DNA of 64,000 nucleotides from Andrena cerasifolii (lineage: Eukaryota; Arthropoda; Insecta; Hymenoptera; Andrenidae), in NCBI RefSeq assembly GCF_050908995.1, contig NC_135133.1, positions 8,660,001 to 8,724,000 of the forward strand, in the 5' to 3' direction. Shown piece by piece: positions 23,705 through 36,018 of the stretch. The translations under genes and the position numbers were made by a program. The notes beneath the pieces were generated by a model. It had not been told where the DNA came from, ran no database searches, and saw nothing but the letters and a program-made list of their open reading frames with translations. The first letter of the stretch is position 1, and every line of letters starts with the position of its first letter.

Positions 23705-24357
23705 GGGGTCACTTTGAACCGCCGAAAAATTAAGCTATTCGTTTAATGATATTTTTCTCAGTAAATGTATCATATAATGAAATAAATATTTTTGATATTT
23801 ATTAAGCCACTCTTATATTATACACAAAAATTTTAACAGAATTTTGGCAATTTGTTTTAATTGGTTTTTTTACAGTGTCAATATGGCACTATGAAACAAA
23901 ACATTTAAAAAGATTCTGCATCTTTATGAGTGTCGCTATAGCCCCTAGCTCAATTAACAATTTTTGTTGAAAAGTAAGGACACGGCGCCGGTTTGAAAAA
24001 AAAAGTTTGACGAAACACCCAAAAAATGTCAGTTGTACCTCGATAAAAATTGTTAATCGAGCTAGGAGCTAGAGCGATACTCATACAGATTAAGAATCCT
24101 TTGGAATTTTCTGTTCCGGATAAGCCTCGACCGGGAAATCACCTTCAACGTGTACATACCTCTTTTTTAACTGCCATATTGACACTGTAAGAAAACAATT
24201 AAAACAAATTGCAAAAATTCTTATTATTTTTTCTTGTATAATACAAGAGTAGCTTAATAAATACCAAAAAGATTTATATCTTTATATGTTGTATTTACTG
24301 GGAAAAACATCTTTCCAAATAGCTTAATTTTTCAGCCGATCAGAGTAGAATGACCCC
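23705..24357. mobile_element. Palindromic TTAA (piggyBac-type) fold-back MITE
   Basis: The left end GGGGTCACTTTGAACC and the right end (reverse complement GGGGTCATTCTACTCTGATC) are bounded by TTAA at 23701-23704 and 24358-24361. Both arms share CGAAAAATTAAGCTATT in inverted orientation and keep pairing inward through CAATATGGCA/TGCCATATTG and AATTAACAATTTTT/AAAAATTGTTAATCGAGC almost to the centre. The element is therefore close to one long hairpin of about 300-bp arms. It has no coding capacity. A transcript would fold into long double-stranded RNA. Confidence 0.88.
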
Positions 24358-24384
24358 TTAAGGGGGTACAGGGTTATTGGGCAA

Positions 24385-24762
24385 TTAAAATCGATGGTGT
24401 TCCTTTGTGTTGGATTGCTTAGGTTCTAAGTAATCATTATATCCGTACTTTTCACAGTTTATTGTGAAACTCTCACTAGGAAGACCCTTTAAACGGTCAG
24501 TCTTGAATCCTCTCAGCGAATGAAGAATACGATCCCCTTTGAACATCGAACTTTCCTCTGAACCTTCATCCACGACACCCACAAGACAGGGAACAAAATC
24601 AGAATTTTCCGTCCGAAGATAAAACAAGCAAGACACATTGACCGCTTCGTCCAACGCTCCATGACTACGCCACTGCGGCATGTGTGCCCATGAGGAGTCA
24701 GATACCAAATATAACCAGAGACAGACCCCTTGCCAAGGGTGTTTGGACCGTCCTCCTCGCAA
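24385..24762 (-). CDS. Open frame of unknown status next to a MITE
   Basis: A 125-codon minus-strand frame in DNA of moderate GC content, ending TAA at 24385. The translation is more protein-like than neighbouring frames: it has acidic stretches such as GVVDEGSEESSMFKGD and balanced use of hydrophobic residues. No domain, signal peptide or membrane segment is visible, third codon positions are not GC-biased and no splice sites stand out. It starts 24 bases outside the MITE at 23705-24357. Chance is the main alternative. Confidence 0.15.
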   Translation of the reverse strand: MRGGRSKHPWQGVCLWLYLVSDSSWAHMPQWRSHGALDEAVNVSCLFYLRTENSDFVPCLVGVVDEGSEESSMFKGDRILHSLRGFKTDRLKGLPSESFTINCEKYGYNDYLEPKQSNTKEHHRF

Positions 24763-26820
24763 GGGTTAGCTCCTGCGTCCGGGGAAGCGTTCCTCCCGAG
24801 AGGCGTTTCGACACGTACGCTCGGAAAATCGTCCACTCTGGGCCCGATCGCTCCCCCTCGCCTAGATATTTTCGTCCCGATTTTGTAACCAGGCTATTTA
24901 AAGGCGACTCTTCCTTAAAATTTGCAGCGAGGCCGATCACTAATTTACAGCAGCAAGGCTGCAGCTGCTGGGATCGGTGGGCGACGGTCCTGCCTCCGTC
25001 GGGGGTCGTTGAACCGCGGAGGAAGCTCTTATTCCCTCTACTCGCCCGCAAGAAAAGAGGGCCAGTTTCCGTGTTTTCCTTGGCACGATCGGCAGCCGGG
25101 AACGATTTTCAGATCGCCTGGAAGCCCATATAAATCCTCCGTTCGCCCCAATGATTAACGTCGCGAGCTTCTCGGGCTTCCGTTTCGCGAATTACTGGCA
25201 GCCACGCTCTATCGATGATCCATCGGCCCCCTAAATCACGGCAGCGAGAAGCAACGGGAGCCACAGGTCCGCGGCTGCTCCTTAACCATTCATCTATCTC
25301 GATCTCCGCTGGAGTACCTACGCTCGGCCAGCCGCAGACGCCTTTTTTCCCATGTCCAGTTTTGCATAAAAAAATTCTCACCCTGGGGTTCGTCGCGACA
25401 GGGAGGGTGAGAAAAAAAAGCGCGCGTCCTGCGGCTCCCGGGGGGTAGCGCGGCGGCAGAAGGTGGATTCCTTCGATCGCGATCGAAAGTGTGCGAGAAC
25501 GTGCGACTTCCGAGATGGGGGGCCGCCGTGTGTCTGTTTTTTTTTTGCCCACCCCTCCGGGGGGATCCAGGAAGACGACGCGGTGGAGGGGGCACAGGAA
25601 CTCCGCAGCGCAAGGACGGAAGCACCTTGTGCGGTGTAAAGAAAAAAACGAGAAGGGGGGCAGGTTTCGAGGGAGAAAGCGGGGAGGGGTTTACGGTACC
25701 CCGAGTGGCACAGATTCTCCAGCAACGGAACACGCGTGGTGAAAAAAACGCATCGGGAGAGGGGAGGGGAAAAAAAAAATTAAAATACTGCTGCCCTCGG
25801 CGAGGAAGCTGGGTGAAAAATTTCCCGCAGGTTTTTGGGAAAAACCTTGCTCCAGTCTCCGTGAGAACGGACACGGGGGCACCGTTGCTTTAAAAAACAC
25901 ACCCCTGGAAACGTAGCGGCGTGATCGATGCACTTCGAGTGATATACGAAACGATCTTACTGAACTTACAGTAGGGAGGTGTAGTGGGAAGTAAATTACC
26001 TATCCCGAGTTTCGTACTCAATTATTGCGACGAGTGTCGAATTCAGGTAGTTTAATGCATTAAGCAATCGCGATTTACGCGATTTCCTGTTCCCCGCGAC
26101 ATTTTTTAACGAAGCTTTTGGTCGAAGCTAGTGGATGCTGCGGAACGCTGCGAGGTTGTTGGCAGCGGCCCGAAACTGGGACTTAAGCCGTTACCCTAGG
26201 GTGTTGGAGCTGCTCTCGGACTCATCTCCTCCATTCTGTCGTGTCTCCTGTCTGCGTCTGCCCTCCGCGGCTCTTCCTTTCGCCCGGTGTTAACCCCTCT
26301 TGCGGATCCTGCATCTTGGCCGCCCCTTCCGTGCGCGGCAGATGGCCAGCCAAGGGGTAAGAAAAAAATCCTGGGGCCCGGGCAAGGAAAAAAGAAGGGA
26401 GGAGGTTTATAAAAAGCGATCTGGGAGAGAAAAAAAAACGCAGGGGGACGCCCGGGGGCGATGGACCACGTGTGTTCTTGAAAATTTCTCGTGAGAGCTC
26501 GTCAACGCGGACTAGACTCGTCCTTTGATCGAATTTCGGCCATTCAGCCGATCGATTCTACAATCGGCCTTCTTCTGTTGCCCTCCCTTCCCCCTCGGCG
26601 ACTCGATATCGCCTGAGCCCCGATCGAGATCTAGCGTCACGAGAGACGCTCTACTCGATCTTCGATAAATTGACTCCCTTCAGCTGCGATCTCTTCTTTC
26701 ATCCACCGTTCCTCGTCCCTGATTATTTCAGGTCTTCTCGAAGTTCGAGTGGTTAAAAACATTTCTGTTCGATGCACGGCAGTGTTTAAATAAGAATTTC
26801 CATCGCTGGTGAAATGTCCT
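24763..26820. other. Non-coding stretch, GC-rich
   Basis: CpG-rich with poly-A/poly-T runs around 25375-25830. Large overlapping frames (25290-25874 minus, 25489-25893 plus) are Arg, Gly and Pro-rich and judged artefacts. ATGGCCAGCCAAGGG|GTAAGA at 26341-26361 looks like a tiny first coding exon with a donor, but nothing supports it further. An acceptor-like GATTATTTCAG occurs near 26721-26731 on the plus strand. Confidence 0.4.
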
Positions 26821-26824
26821 TTAA

Positions 26825-27540
26825 AGGGGTTATACCTAGTCAGGCGGCCGAAAAGAGGCGAATATTCGTGAATTTTTTTTGAAAAAGCGGAAGCGTATAT
26901 TTTTACGAAACTTCTTGCGCTTAAAAGAGCGACATTTAAAGAACATTTGGTAATTTTTTCGAAGAAAAATATTTAAGTTTATAATAAAATAACAACCCAC
27001 ATCCAAGAAGCCTTCTTAAAAATTTGCTTTTACGGTGAGCACTGCCATTCGGAACTAGATTATCTAAAATCAAAATGCAAAAAAGATTTCGTTAATATAT
27101 TAATGTATCCTCAGATTGACGGAGGGAATTTTCCGAAATATTAATTTAAAACAAAGTGCAAAAATCACGCGAAAAAAATCTGGATTTCAACTTTAAATAG
27201 CCGGCATTTTGTTTTAAATTAATATTTCGGAAAATTCTCTCCGCCAACCTGAAGATACATTAATATACTAACGAAATCTTTTTTGTTTTTTGATTTTAGA
27301 TAATCTGGTTCCGAATGGCAGTGCTCACCGCAAAACCAAATTTTTAAAAATGCTTCTTGGATGTAGGTTGATACTTTATTATAAACTTAAATATGCTTTA
27401 CGAAAAAATTACCAAATGTTCCTTAAATGTTGTTCTTTCAAGCGCAAAATGTTTTGTAAAAATATACGCTTCCACTTCTTCAAAAAAAATTCACAAATAT
27501 TCGCCTCTTTTCGGCCGCTTGACTAAGTAGGAATAACCCC
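26825..27540. mobile_element. Palindromic TTAA (piggyBac-type) fold-back MITE, well preserved
   Basis: TTAA at 26821-26824 and 27541-27544 bound ends that share GGCCGAAAAGAGGCGAATAT in inverted orientation. The similarity continues through AAGCGTATATTTTTAC and AAGCAAATTTTTAAGAAG-type segments to near the centre, so the whole 716-bp element is one imperfect palindrome with arms of about 340 bp. Arm-to-arm identity is higher than in the other fold-back elements here, suggesting either a younger copy or arm homogenisation. The 78-codon frame at 27290-27526 lies inside an arm and is not a gene. Confidence 0.9.
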
Positions 27541-27680
27541 TTAAAGAAGTTTTACAAAACCTTCCAGAACAAGGTACCGATAAACTTGCCAGGCCACTAT
27601 AATTGAAAAGTCACAGTGTAGTAGTAATGAGCAGAAGGAAAGGTAGGAACCGATGAAAATTATCGCTTCACCCCTTCGTA

Positions 27681-27905
27681 TCAATCCTTCAAACTTCTTC
27701 CGTCCAACGAAGCTCCCCTAGCGTTTAAACGATTGTTAAGACAGACATGTAATTCATCCCCGATTTCTGGACTTTCCCCAGAAATTGTAACGTCCACGAG
27801 CAGGCGACCATCGAGGTTAATATTTACGTCCACCGTGGAAGGAATAATAAACCTTTTCCCTTTATCTCGTCCGACGAATCTCTTTGCGTAACTGTAAAGG
27901 ACCAT
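27681..27905 (-). CDS. Short open frame of unknown status
   Basis: A 74-codon minus-strand frame with a protein-like translation (VDVNINLDGRLLVDVTISGE and EIGDELHVCL). Alternating hydrophobic residues suggest beta strands. No start context, splice site or homologous family could be recognised. It lies 140 bases outside the MITE at 26825-27540. A chance frame is likely. Confidence 0.15.
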   Translation of the reverse strand: MVLYSYAKRFVGRDKGKRFIIPSTVDVNINLDGRLLVDVTISGESPEIGDELHVCLNNRLNARGASLDGRSLKD

Positions 27906-29402
27906 AAGTGCCGGCCTGCCCCGGCGCTCGGATGACCCGGGGCACAGATCTCAGGTAGAAAAATCGAAATTCGTAAAAAAAAAGCGGAAAACAGACAGCA
28001 CAGGGGTTGGAGGAATGATAAAGGAAGAGGAAGGCATAGGTTCGTCGCGTTTCGACGCAGGCCAGCTGACCAACCGTGGGAAGTGGATCCTGCTGCCTTT
28101 TTTCGAGGGAGTCGAGAAAATTACTTTTAAATTGGCGAGCCAGCGACCTGCCTAGATGCATCGGAACAGGTAGACTGGTCAGTTTAGGCATCCTACCCGG
28201 AAATCGCCTAATGAAACCGGTCGCGATCATCCTCGCCGAGCATCCCTGGCTGCCATCATCTCACAAAATAGCCGCCACGCTTGGAGGAATCCTGGCGAAA
28301 ACCGCGAGATTTCGCCAGTTCGTCCACTTCTCTCTTTGCTCTCTCAGCCGCCTTTCCCTCTTTCTCTCTCCCTCTCTCTCTCTGTTCATCGAGGGCTGCG
28401 CCTTTCAGACGGTTGTTTAGCGGCGAAAAACGCGGCTGAAAATAGATTGATGCCACTTTACGGGGATAATCAGACGCCACCGTTTGTTAGCAAGGGAGAA
28501 TCTTTCACGAAGTAGCGCCAATTTGTTCTCCGTCTACTCGGCTTTCGCGTAATAAAATCTGCCTCTCTCTCTCTCTCCCTCTGGTTAGCCGGTCTCGACG
28601 CTGTTGTTTCGAGGATCCTCCAGCGCGGGCATATTTTAGACGGAGAATAAATAAACGATCTCCGGGTACACGGGTACACCGAAGGAATTCGGGAAAAGGA
28701 GACACTTTTCTTGACCGTGACACGCGGCCGCTTCGAAATAAATTTTTCCTCGAGCATCGACGACAGACCGACTCTCTCTCTCTCCCTCTCTCTCCTGTTC
28801 TCGCTACTCTGTCTCATCTCTCTTCATCCCTCCGCCGTTCCCCCACGCACCCCCTCCGCTGTCTTTTGGTCCACGCCGTTTCGTCGAGTTCTTTCGAAAG
28901 GGAGACTATGCATTTTTCGTGCGTTTAAAAATAGGCGATCGCCGTACCGCGAACTGGCCAGAGGTCAGTAACTCCTTGGGCGCAAGACCGCGCAAAAATA
29001 GCCGGCAAAACGGAAAAAATAATTTCCTCCTTGGCGAATACAGGAGAAATCTCAGATATGCGAACCCGCGGCTGCGAGTGGACTTCGTCGTTCGCTCCGT
29101 CTCGCCGATTTTCTGCCCCGCAGCCGTTGTATATCGTCACCTCCGAGCTTCGCGATTCCACGGCGGTGAGCTGTGCAGTGGAATCGAGGGGAATTTTATT
29201 TCTTAATTTGGAATTTCAGATCCCTGCGTATTCAAATCAGGAAGATTAGAATCGTCAATATCTATTAAGGGACAGAGTCAGTCAAATAATTAACCTCTTC
29301 ACGTATTCTTTACAGAGAATTAATTGATCTTCCTCACTGTCAAGAATGTTAAGACCGCCAAAGCCCCTCAAGTTATTCGTATTCGAAGCTATTTAACAAT
29401 AA
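27906..29402. other. Non-coding stretch with pyrimidine tracts
   Basis: Contains CT-rich tracts at about 28335-28385, 28563-28580 and 28770-28800, interspersed with CpG-rich sequence. Open frames here mostly encode Ser/Leu or Arg/Glu low-complexity translations from those tracts. I see no exon or element ends. Confidence 0.4.
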
Positions 29403-29788
29403 GTCGAATGTCCCAATTTCTGCTCATCTCCCCATTTCTGATCATTTCGTAGTTTTCTTATTATTATATGCGTTACGTTTGTACTATAGTTGCAACGAAA
29501 TAATTCTAAATTATTTAAACATTTACTGTGTGTTGCACGAGCTTGGGTCAATACATACATCGCTATTTTTCATGAGCAGAAATACAGACGTTTAGAGCAT
29601 TATATATTTAATTACAAATTACTAATAGTTAAACGTCTTGAAATACCTTTCTTAAATAGTTTTTGAATCGTTTGATTTATTATTAAAGAATTAATCTATT
29701 GCTCTGCAAATTCTAATCGCAAACAAATTTTTTACACCTTCTTTATGACTAGTTACCTCTTAAATCAGCAGAAATTGGGACATTCACC
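29403..29788. mobile_element. Short TTAA-type MITE
   Basis: GTCGAATGTCCCAATTTCTG at the left and its inverted partner ending ...GGGACATTCACC at the right match at 20 of 22 positions. The right flank is TTAA (29789-29792); the left flank is ATAA (29399-29402), one change from TTAA. The 386-bp interior is AT-rich and not palindromic. It has no coding capacity. Confidence 0.75.
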
Positions 29789-32083
29789 TTAATAGTACAA
29801 GTTCCTCTACCGCCATAAGATGATAAAACACCACAAAAGTCCCATAAGGACTGTTTACCCATTGCACTAATTAACAGAGTACCGTGTTACTGTACATATA
29901 ATTATTACTTCCGTTTCGCGCCAGAAATATAATCCCCGAATAGCCACACCTACGATCAACGTCCCAAATCGAGAAGCTTTCCGAGAAGAGAATCGCCCTG
30001 GAAACGAGTTCAGTTGCAAGACAGCCGATCACGATTCCCAACTTTTTCTCCAAGGATCTCCCGTTTCCCGCCATTCTGTGTCGGCCTTGTCCATCGAACA
30101 ATGTCTCTCTTTCTGCCCCGCGCGTTACCTAAACGGGGCCCCGGATTGCGAGGTCCGAATCTGCAGAGTCAGTTCAGCGAGATTTTTCACGGTGCCGATC
30201 CCCTTTGTAGGGGGCGCTGCCCGGTTGTCATATTTGCCTATGATGGACGATTCATCGGAGAAAGGACTCCGAGGCACGACAAACAGCTCGCCGGGATGAC
30301 GAGCGGGTTTTCTCATTCAGAGACGGAGCACGGACGGTCGCACCACATTTCGGCAATTCCACACCCGATCCTGATTATTATTGGTCGTCGGATCGGCGAG
30401 TCCAATCTTGCAGGGGCCCTGGACCCAGCTCGCTATTTTTTCTCCTCCTCGCCTGGTCTGCATCTTGCGTAGGAGCAAACGGCCCCGCCACCCCTCCGCG
30501 ACCGGTCTCGTTGAAAAAAGAATCGCGTTGATCGTTCCGGCCATTTCTTGGACGATCGAGCAGCGAACGATGGTCCCGCATCTGGACAATTTTGTGTGCG
30601 AATTTGGGACTAGATGGTGATCGATTTGGTCAGATAGGTAAATAGACTGGATCGAAGTTTAAGGAGATATGTGAAAGAACATGGTTTGTGGCTCGGTTGC
30701 GGTGAAACGAGGATTTTGAGAGGGTTAAGGGGTTGATTTAGAATGAATTATTAAGGGTTTCTGGAGTTTCTTCTTGGAGATTAATGGGCCGTTTTGAGGG
30801 ATATTTGTGTAGAAGTGTATTTTAAGGGTAGTTATAATAATTCCTAAGTAAAAGATGGAGATGATATAACGTAAGTGAAATGTAAATTGTTCCGTGTCGT
30901 TTGCATAAACTCCCACAGAATTTTAGATTTTTAAATCCTCATAAATAATGCACGGCACAGAGTAACCCACTGGTGCATGCAACCGATGCATCACATGCTT
31001 AAACTCTTTCGAACCCCAATGTCTCTTGAAAATTGAATGTTTCCTGTAAATATCATTTCATTTATAATCCTCGACTGGTAAGCTAGAGTGAAAATAAAAA
31101 TTGATCCTCATAATAGTAAATGGTAATCCACTTGAAGCTTCGTGCATTCCGCTTTTCATCTGGTATTAAAATTTTAGAAAAATGCTCAAAAGTTTCCGAA
31201 ACGTAGCAAGCAGACAGTAGGAATTTCTTACACTGCTTTTCTAGTTTAAAATTTCTTAACAAATTATTCCATTATCAATATAAACATCATCAATCATTTA
31301 ATTAAGTGGAATGTATGTTCAACCTGTATCAAATTTGATTAGTGCCATTTATGGTTAATACATTGAAGGTTAATAACTTTTTACTTTATTAACTCTACAT
31401 CGGAATGTTATAAAAGATATTATCCATCCAAAGGTATTCAATTTCTCTTATGCTATGTATATTCATTTTATTTCTGGGCTAAGAATTAATACTTCGACAC
31501 AATATCCGCCCTTTACCATCGTGTATGAACGTACACTCGTAAACTAGTCGTTTCCATTTGTTTTCGTAGAAACGACCGACGCCGAGGGTAATATCCTTGC
31601 GCTGACCTGCCTGTTTATGTTTCTTGCAGAAGTGAGCTGGAATTTAGGCAGTGATAACCGCACGAAGTCGTCAGTATTACGCGAGTCACTTTCGAAGGAG
31701 TGTCTATACCTACTGTGCGAGCTAGCGTTGACACTTGACAGACGATACCTACTTAGATAATTTCTCACAATTTTCTTCCAAGCCGGGAAACTTTTAACTT
31801 CAGTAAAGAGACTCGGATAATTCTCTAAGAAATAGAGTGTTTACTCATTTTATTCCACGTGATATCCTTTAGCAACACAAATATTGTAAACGTCGTCGCC
31901 TACCAGTTCTCACGGGGTAGTATTCATTTGATTTAATGAACGCAAGAAAACGAAAGTCGTCCTTTATGTGTTAAAGACTTAGTGTCGTGTCGACTGGAAT
32001 CTTTAATGAGACTGTAGCGTTGCGAGTGAGTGATAAATTAGTGCGCGTAGTGTGCTGCAAATTGATTATTTCATCGTAACGCC
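29789..32083. other. Non-coding stretch upstream of the 32.08-kb exon candidate
   Basis: 29.9-30.65 kb is mixed GC with overlapping frames on both strands; 30.65-31.5 kb is AT-rich without recognisable ends. The last 400 bases before 32084 would be the promoter and 5' untranslated region if the exon candidate is real. I see no TATA box there; TTAGTG near 31979 resembles an arthropod initiator. Confidence 0.35.
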
Positions 32084-32132
32084 ATGGCTGACCGTCGTTC
32101 CGGTTTCCAAGTGGACACGGAGGGCTTTAAAG
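32084..32132 (+). CDS. Candidate first coding exon of a plus-strand gene
   Basis: ATG at 32084 in the context AACGCCATGG opens a 49-nt reading frame, MADRRSGFQVDTEGFK plus one base, that ends exactly at AAAG|GTAAGTAC, a near-perfect splice donor at 32133-32138. The translation begins Met-Ala-Asp and is polar, as expected for a soluble cytoplasmic or nuclear protein. The preceding sequence lacks in-frame extension and looks like untranslated leader. The next exon would need to start in phase 1 on the plus strand; none could be identified in the following 32 kb, so the first intron would be long. I do not recognise the protein. Confidence 0.5.
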
Positions 32133-32384
32133 GTAAGTACCATTATTAAATATGAGGGTCTTCTGTGCTGCCAGGAGCACACATTTCATTCCCATGCAGG
32201 CTGCAAAAAGAACGATAGCATATTTATAAATAATTAAAGCCAACATATGTGGTCAACCGAATGTTCGATATACCAAAAACATTGCAGCTTAGAAAGATGA
32301 CACATATACTACAAATAAACTAAACAAATTCCCAAAACAGCAGAGAAAGCAATTACCTATCATCAAATGGGGTAACGACCATCA

Positions 32385-32575
32385 AATGGGCTTCGACCAC
32401 AATACTACATTTTAAAACAAATTCCTCTAGCATCTACATACTGCACAACAGGTATTATTCTCAAACAAACTGCATCTTGAAGTAATAATACCTATTGCGC
32501 AACAGATGCAAGAACAATTTTTTTTAAAGTCTAATTTTGTGATCAAAGTCACCCACAAACAATTAAACCACTTTT
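32385..32575. mobile_element. Small inverted-repeat MITE, family shared with 38.1 kb
   Basis: The left arm contains TTTTAAAACAAATTCCTCTA, GCATCTAC and CAGGTATTATTCTCAAACAA. The right arm holds the inverted counterparts AATAATACCTATTG, CAGATGCAAGAAC and TTTTGTGATCAAAGTCAC. The same words in the same order occur at 38037-38235, so this is a dispersed family with two copies in the window. End positions are approximate and no target duplication is evident. Confidence 0.7.
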
Positions 32576-35500
32576 TTTATCAACCCTCTCAACAAACGCA
32601 CACCAAAACGATATCTAGTTATCAACCCCATTTTGCACCACCCACCTAAATCTCCCAAATCCCCCGAACGCAGCGCTAAAGTCTCTGAAAACCCAGAAGA
32701 AATCAGCCACCCCCGCGTAAATCACCCCTCGCTTTGTCCGCGCGTTAAGAGCAGCGCGACCGAAAAAAAAAAAATAAAATAAGAGAAGATAGAAAAGTGC
32801 AAGAGGAAGCGCGTTCCGCGCCCCGTCGATATCCTCCTCGCTTCGGGCGTCCCGGCGAATCCGACAAATCGGTCGAGATAAATTCCGAGATTTCCAGGCG
32901 ATGGCCGTCTTCCAGCATCAATCCACGCCCGGTCAGGCGTCCCGTTTCCTTCTTCCCTTCTTTCGTTGCGGCGATGAAAAGGCGAGGGCCCGGTCGGGTG
33001 CGCACGGGAAGCCACGGTCGCGGTGGCTTAATCGTTTTACGAGGCCGGGGCATGATCGGCAACGCTCGCGTGTATCTTTGTTGCGCGAGGTCTGGGGAAG
33101 CCGGCACGGCCAAGGAAAGTACGTGAACCTTGCGAAATTTTCGTTTACACAGCCGCGCGATCAACTCCGCCCGTATATCAAAAGTTTAATTGAATTTTCG
33201 ACCGAGGCCTTGGCCCGCCAGATTAGGATCGCCGTCTGTCTCTTTCTAGATCCTGCCCCACCCCCCCCCCCCCTGCGTTCCCTTCCTCGTGGCCACCCAA
33301 CCCCAGCGGCTCTGGTCCTCTTGTACATCTTTATCTCTCTGGTGTACGTCTTTGGGCGAAGTATTATTCTAGCTGCCCCCTCGATTTTCATCCCCCGTCT
33401 GCGAGTCGTGGACTTTCCTCTGGGCTGATGGGGTTCTGTTCGTTTGCGCGCTGCTCCTCTGTTTTGCTCGCTTCTTGATGCGAGTTCTGTGCGAGAGTTT
33501 TCGGATGCCAGTGGAGGACAGGCTTGACGACACGATGGTCTTTTAATTGTGGTGGATAAAGGGATCCTGGAGGGTGGTTGTACGAAGTCCTCGGGGAGTT
33601 TGAATTTCATTTTCGATTTTCGGGCGTCTTGTAGCTTCAGTGGTCCAAAGCAAGTTGAATGTGTGAACGGTGACGGGTGCGATGCGGCTCCAGTAGGGAG
33701 AGTTGTGTCTTGAAATTTACATCCCGTGGATTGGAGGGTTGCCCAGAGTAGAGTAGTGAAAGCTTCACACTTTCTTTTCACTACCACTGTAATTGCATCT
33801 AATTCTGTGAATCCGTTGCGGGGAATCGTGTCAGCACTGATTTCCTGCGCAACCACGCGTTCCTCGTTTCATTGCCGATGAATATTTGTCAGATTTAGAA
33901 TATTAATAAGTGGCACACAAAGGCACTTTGACGTTGTAGCTATATTAGGTTTGGTACACCCCTGGTTTTTCTCTGTTTTATTTATTTTATTTTTTAAGTG
34001 TCGTGACACTTCTCGATTAGTGAGCCATGTAATTTTACGCTGCCCGCAATCGGCAATTTCATAAGCGTCTACTCGATATACGGAAAAGAAGACATTGTTC
34101 TTTTATGATTAAAAGCATTTCCAGGAATGAGTGCATAAATTCACTCGAGCCACGCGTCCCAATGATGCTCGACCTTCTTCTTGTCGGAGCTCGCACTGAA
34201 ATTTACATAATTACGCGTTTCCATGTACCCTCCGGTCATGAGGGTCAGATCGAATTTATCTCATTGGCCCTCACCTGTCCTACCCGATGCGGGCCACGTC
34301 GGGACAACTGACCACCTGTACAGTCGTGGCAGCAAAAAAAGCGAAGGACCTGAAGAGCCACGACGCGATACAAGCTACCGCGAACACTTTAATGACCCCC
34401 GAGCAGGCATGGTCAATCTAGTAGCCCCTCCAACCAAAGTAGAACCTTAGATCGGTATCAAATTAAGTAAATCTGTCTAACCGTAGATTGATCTATCTAT
34501 TACCGTATCAGGTGAACCTCGAATTTAAAAAATCTTCCCCTATTCTCTCGCAACAACCTCCGAACAATCTTCCTCTTCCGTATCTGTTTACAAAATTGTC
34601 GAGCGAAGTAGCTTAATTAATCTTCGGTTGTTCAAACTTCCATCGCAAGCCGAAACTGAAACTCCAGATCCTCGATCCTCCAACTATGAACGCCGCGAGT
34701 GTCTATCCCGTGTATCGAGCAAACGGTTGAACAATATATCCCAAGTGGATCGTCCGATAGTTAGACAAAGGGGCGATCCAGCGAGACGCAGAAGAACGTT
34801 ACGACTTCGACGTCTCGCTGGTCTCTCCGGCCTGGCGTCACAACTCGAGGAACGGAGACGCAGGCTTGGCGTGATGCCCCATTCAAGAGCGACGATCCCG
34901 CAGGTCGTAGCAGCCGCCGCGAAACAATAGAAAAGCCATAACTTTCTCTGTACGGCCGTAGCTACATCCTGTGCCGGAGCGAGACGTGGCCAAAAAATCG
35001 CGTGCACCTCTGCGCGTTCACCGTTCCAGAGAAGGAATAAACGGGGAGCCGCGGCTCCGTTTTAGAAGGTGGGGAATTAAATTCGGTAGGCGCAGGTCGC
35101 ACCGTTACGTCTGCCCTAATCAGAAAATTGAATCGTCCTCGCCTCATCTCTGCCCCTCCCCTGCTCTCGCTCTCTCCCTCGCGCCAGTCGATCCTCTCTG
35201 TCTGTCTTTTCATTTTTTTTTTTCTTCGGCGTTGGACTGTACCGACCCGCATGTCGTTACGAGACCAGAGGCCGAATGGCCCCCGGAACGCGCGTGTCTG
35301 CTCGCCGCCTCTCCTCCCTTCGACGGAGAGGCCACAATGGGGACACATGTCAAAACAATTGGCACACAGGTGTATCGAATTTAACGGAGAAACAACGCAG
35401 CTACGCCGAAAGAATCGCGCCGTTGCGTCACCGGGTCCTTTCTTGCGGCGAGACGCCTCCTCGATGACGTCTCCGGCGACGAGCGCCGATGAAACGAAGC

Positions 35501-36014
35501 GATTCTCGCGATAGCAAACGGTTTCGCGGGCGAAACGCAATGTTACCATGAATAGAATGCTAAGTGTCTCGCGGTGGTCAATGCTCTTGGACTTTGGGAG
35601 GCTTTAAACCATAGAAGGGTGGCATTTGGAAAGGATTCTTTGGGAGGGACTTAAACGCATCGACTGGCGCGGGCGTGTTTCCACGCCGAGGGACTTACAT
35701 TCTGCGCACAGTTCTACCGTTTTCAGGGTGTCGTTTTCTGGAAGGCATCGAAAGTATTTACATTGAAACAAAAGAAGCTCCGAGTTTGTTTTCTACGCTT
35801 TGCATGAATATTTCTGTTTGGAAAGGGCTGACTTATTTTACCCTGGAATACTATAGGTACATTTTGTGACAGTAATGATGCACACTGTGCCCCATGTTGT
35901 AAAAGTAATATTTGTATTTTTTTACTAATTTTATTAACACGAAAATTGTAAAATTGTGTATTTAAAGTTCAAAAAGAATTGCCAAATACACATTTATTCG
36001 ATCTAATGATATTT
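32576..36014. other. Non-coding stretch, possibly first intron of the 32.08-kb gene
   Basis: Mixed to GC-rich. There is a 13-base poly-C run at 33261-33273 and a CT-rich tract near 35160-35225. The longest frame, 33161-33856 on the minus strand (231 codons), is protein-like only in its first half and low-complexity Arg/Gly in its second half; no domain is seen. Other frames overlap on both strands. No further exon could be supported. Confidence 0.35.
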
Positions 36015-36018
36015 TTAA

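Noticed and set aside
24358..24400. TTAAGGGGGTACAGGG as the left end of another TTAA element
   Set aside because: The TTAA is already the right flank of the fold-back element and no inverted partner was found downstream.
26341..26361. ATGGCCAGCCAAGGG followed by GTAAGA as a first exon
   Set aside because: Only five codons and no other support; G/A-rich surroundings make such strings likely.
33161..33856. 231-codon minus-strand frame
   Set aside because: First half looks ordinary but the second half is a basic low-complexity run that depends on the poly-C and CT tracts; no family recognised.
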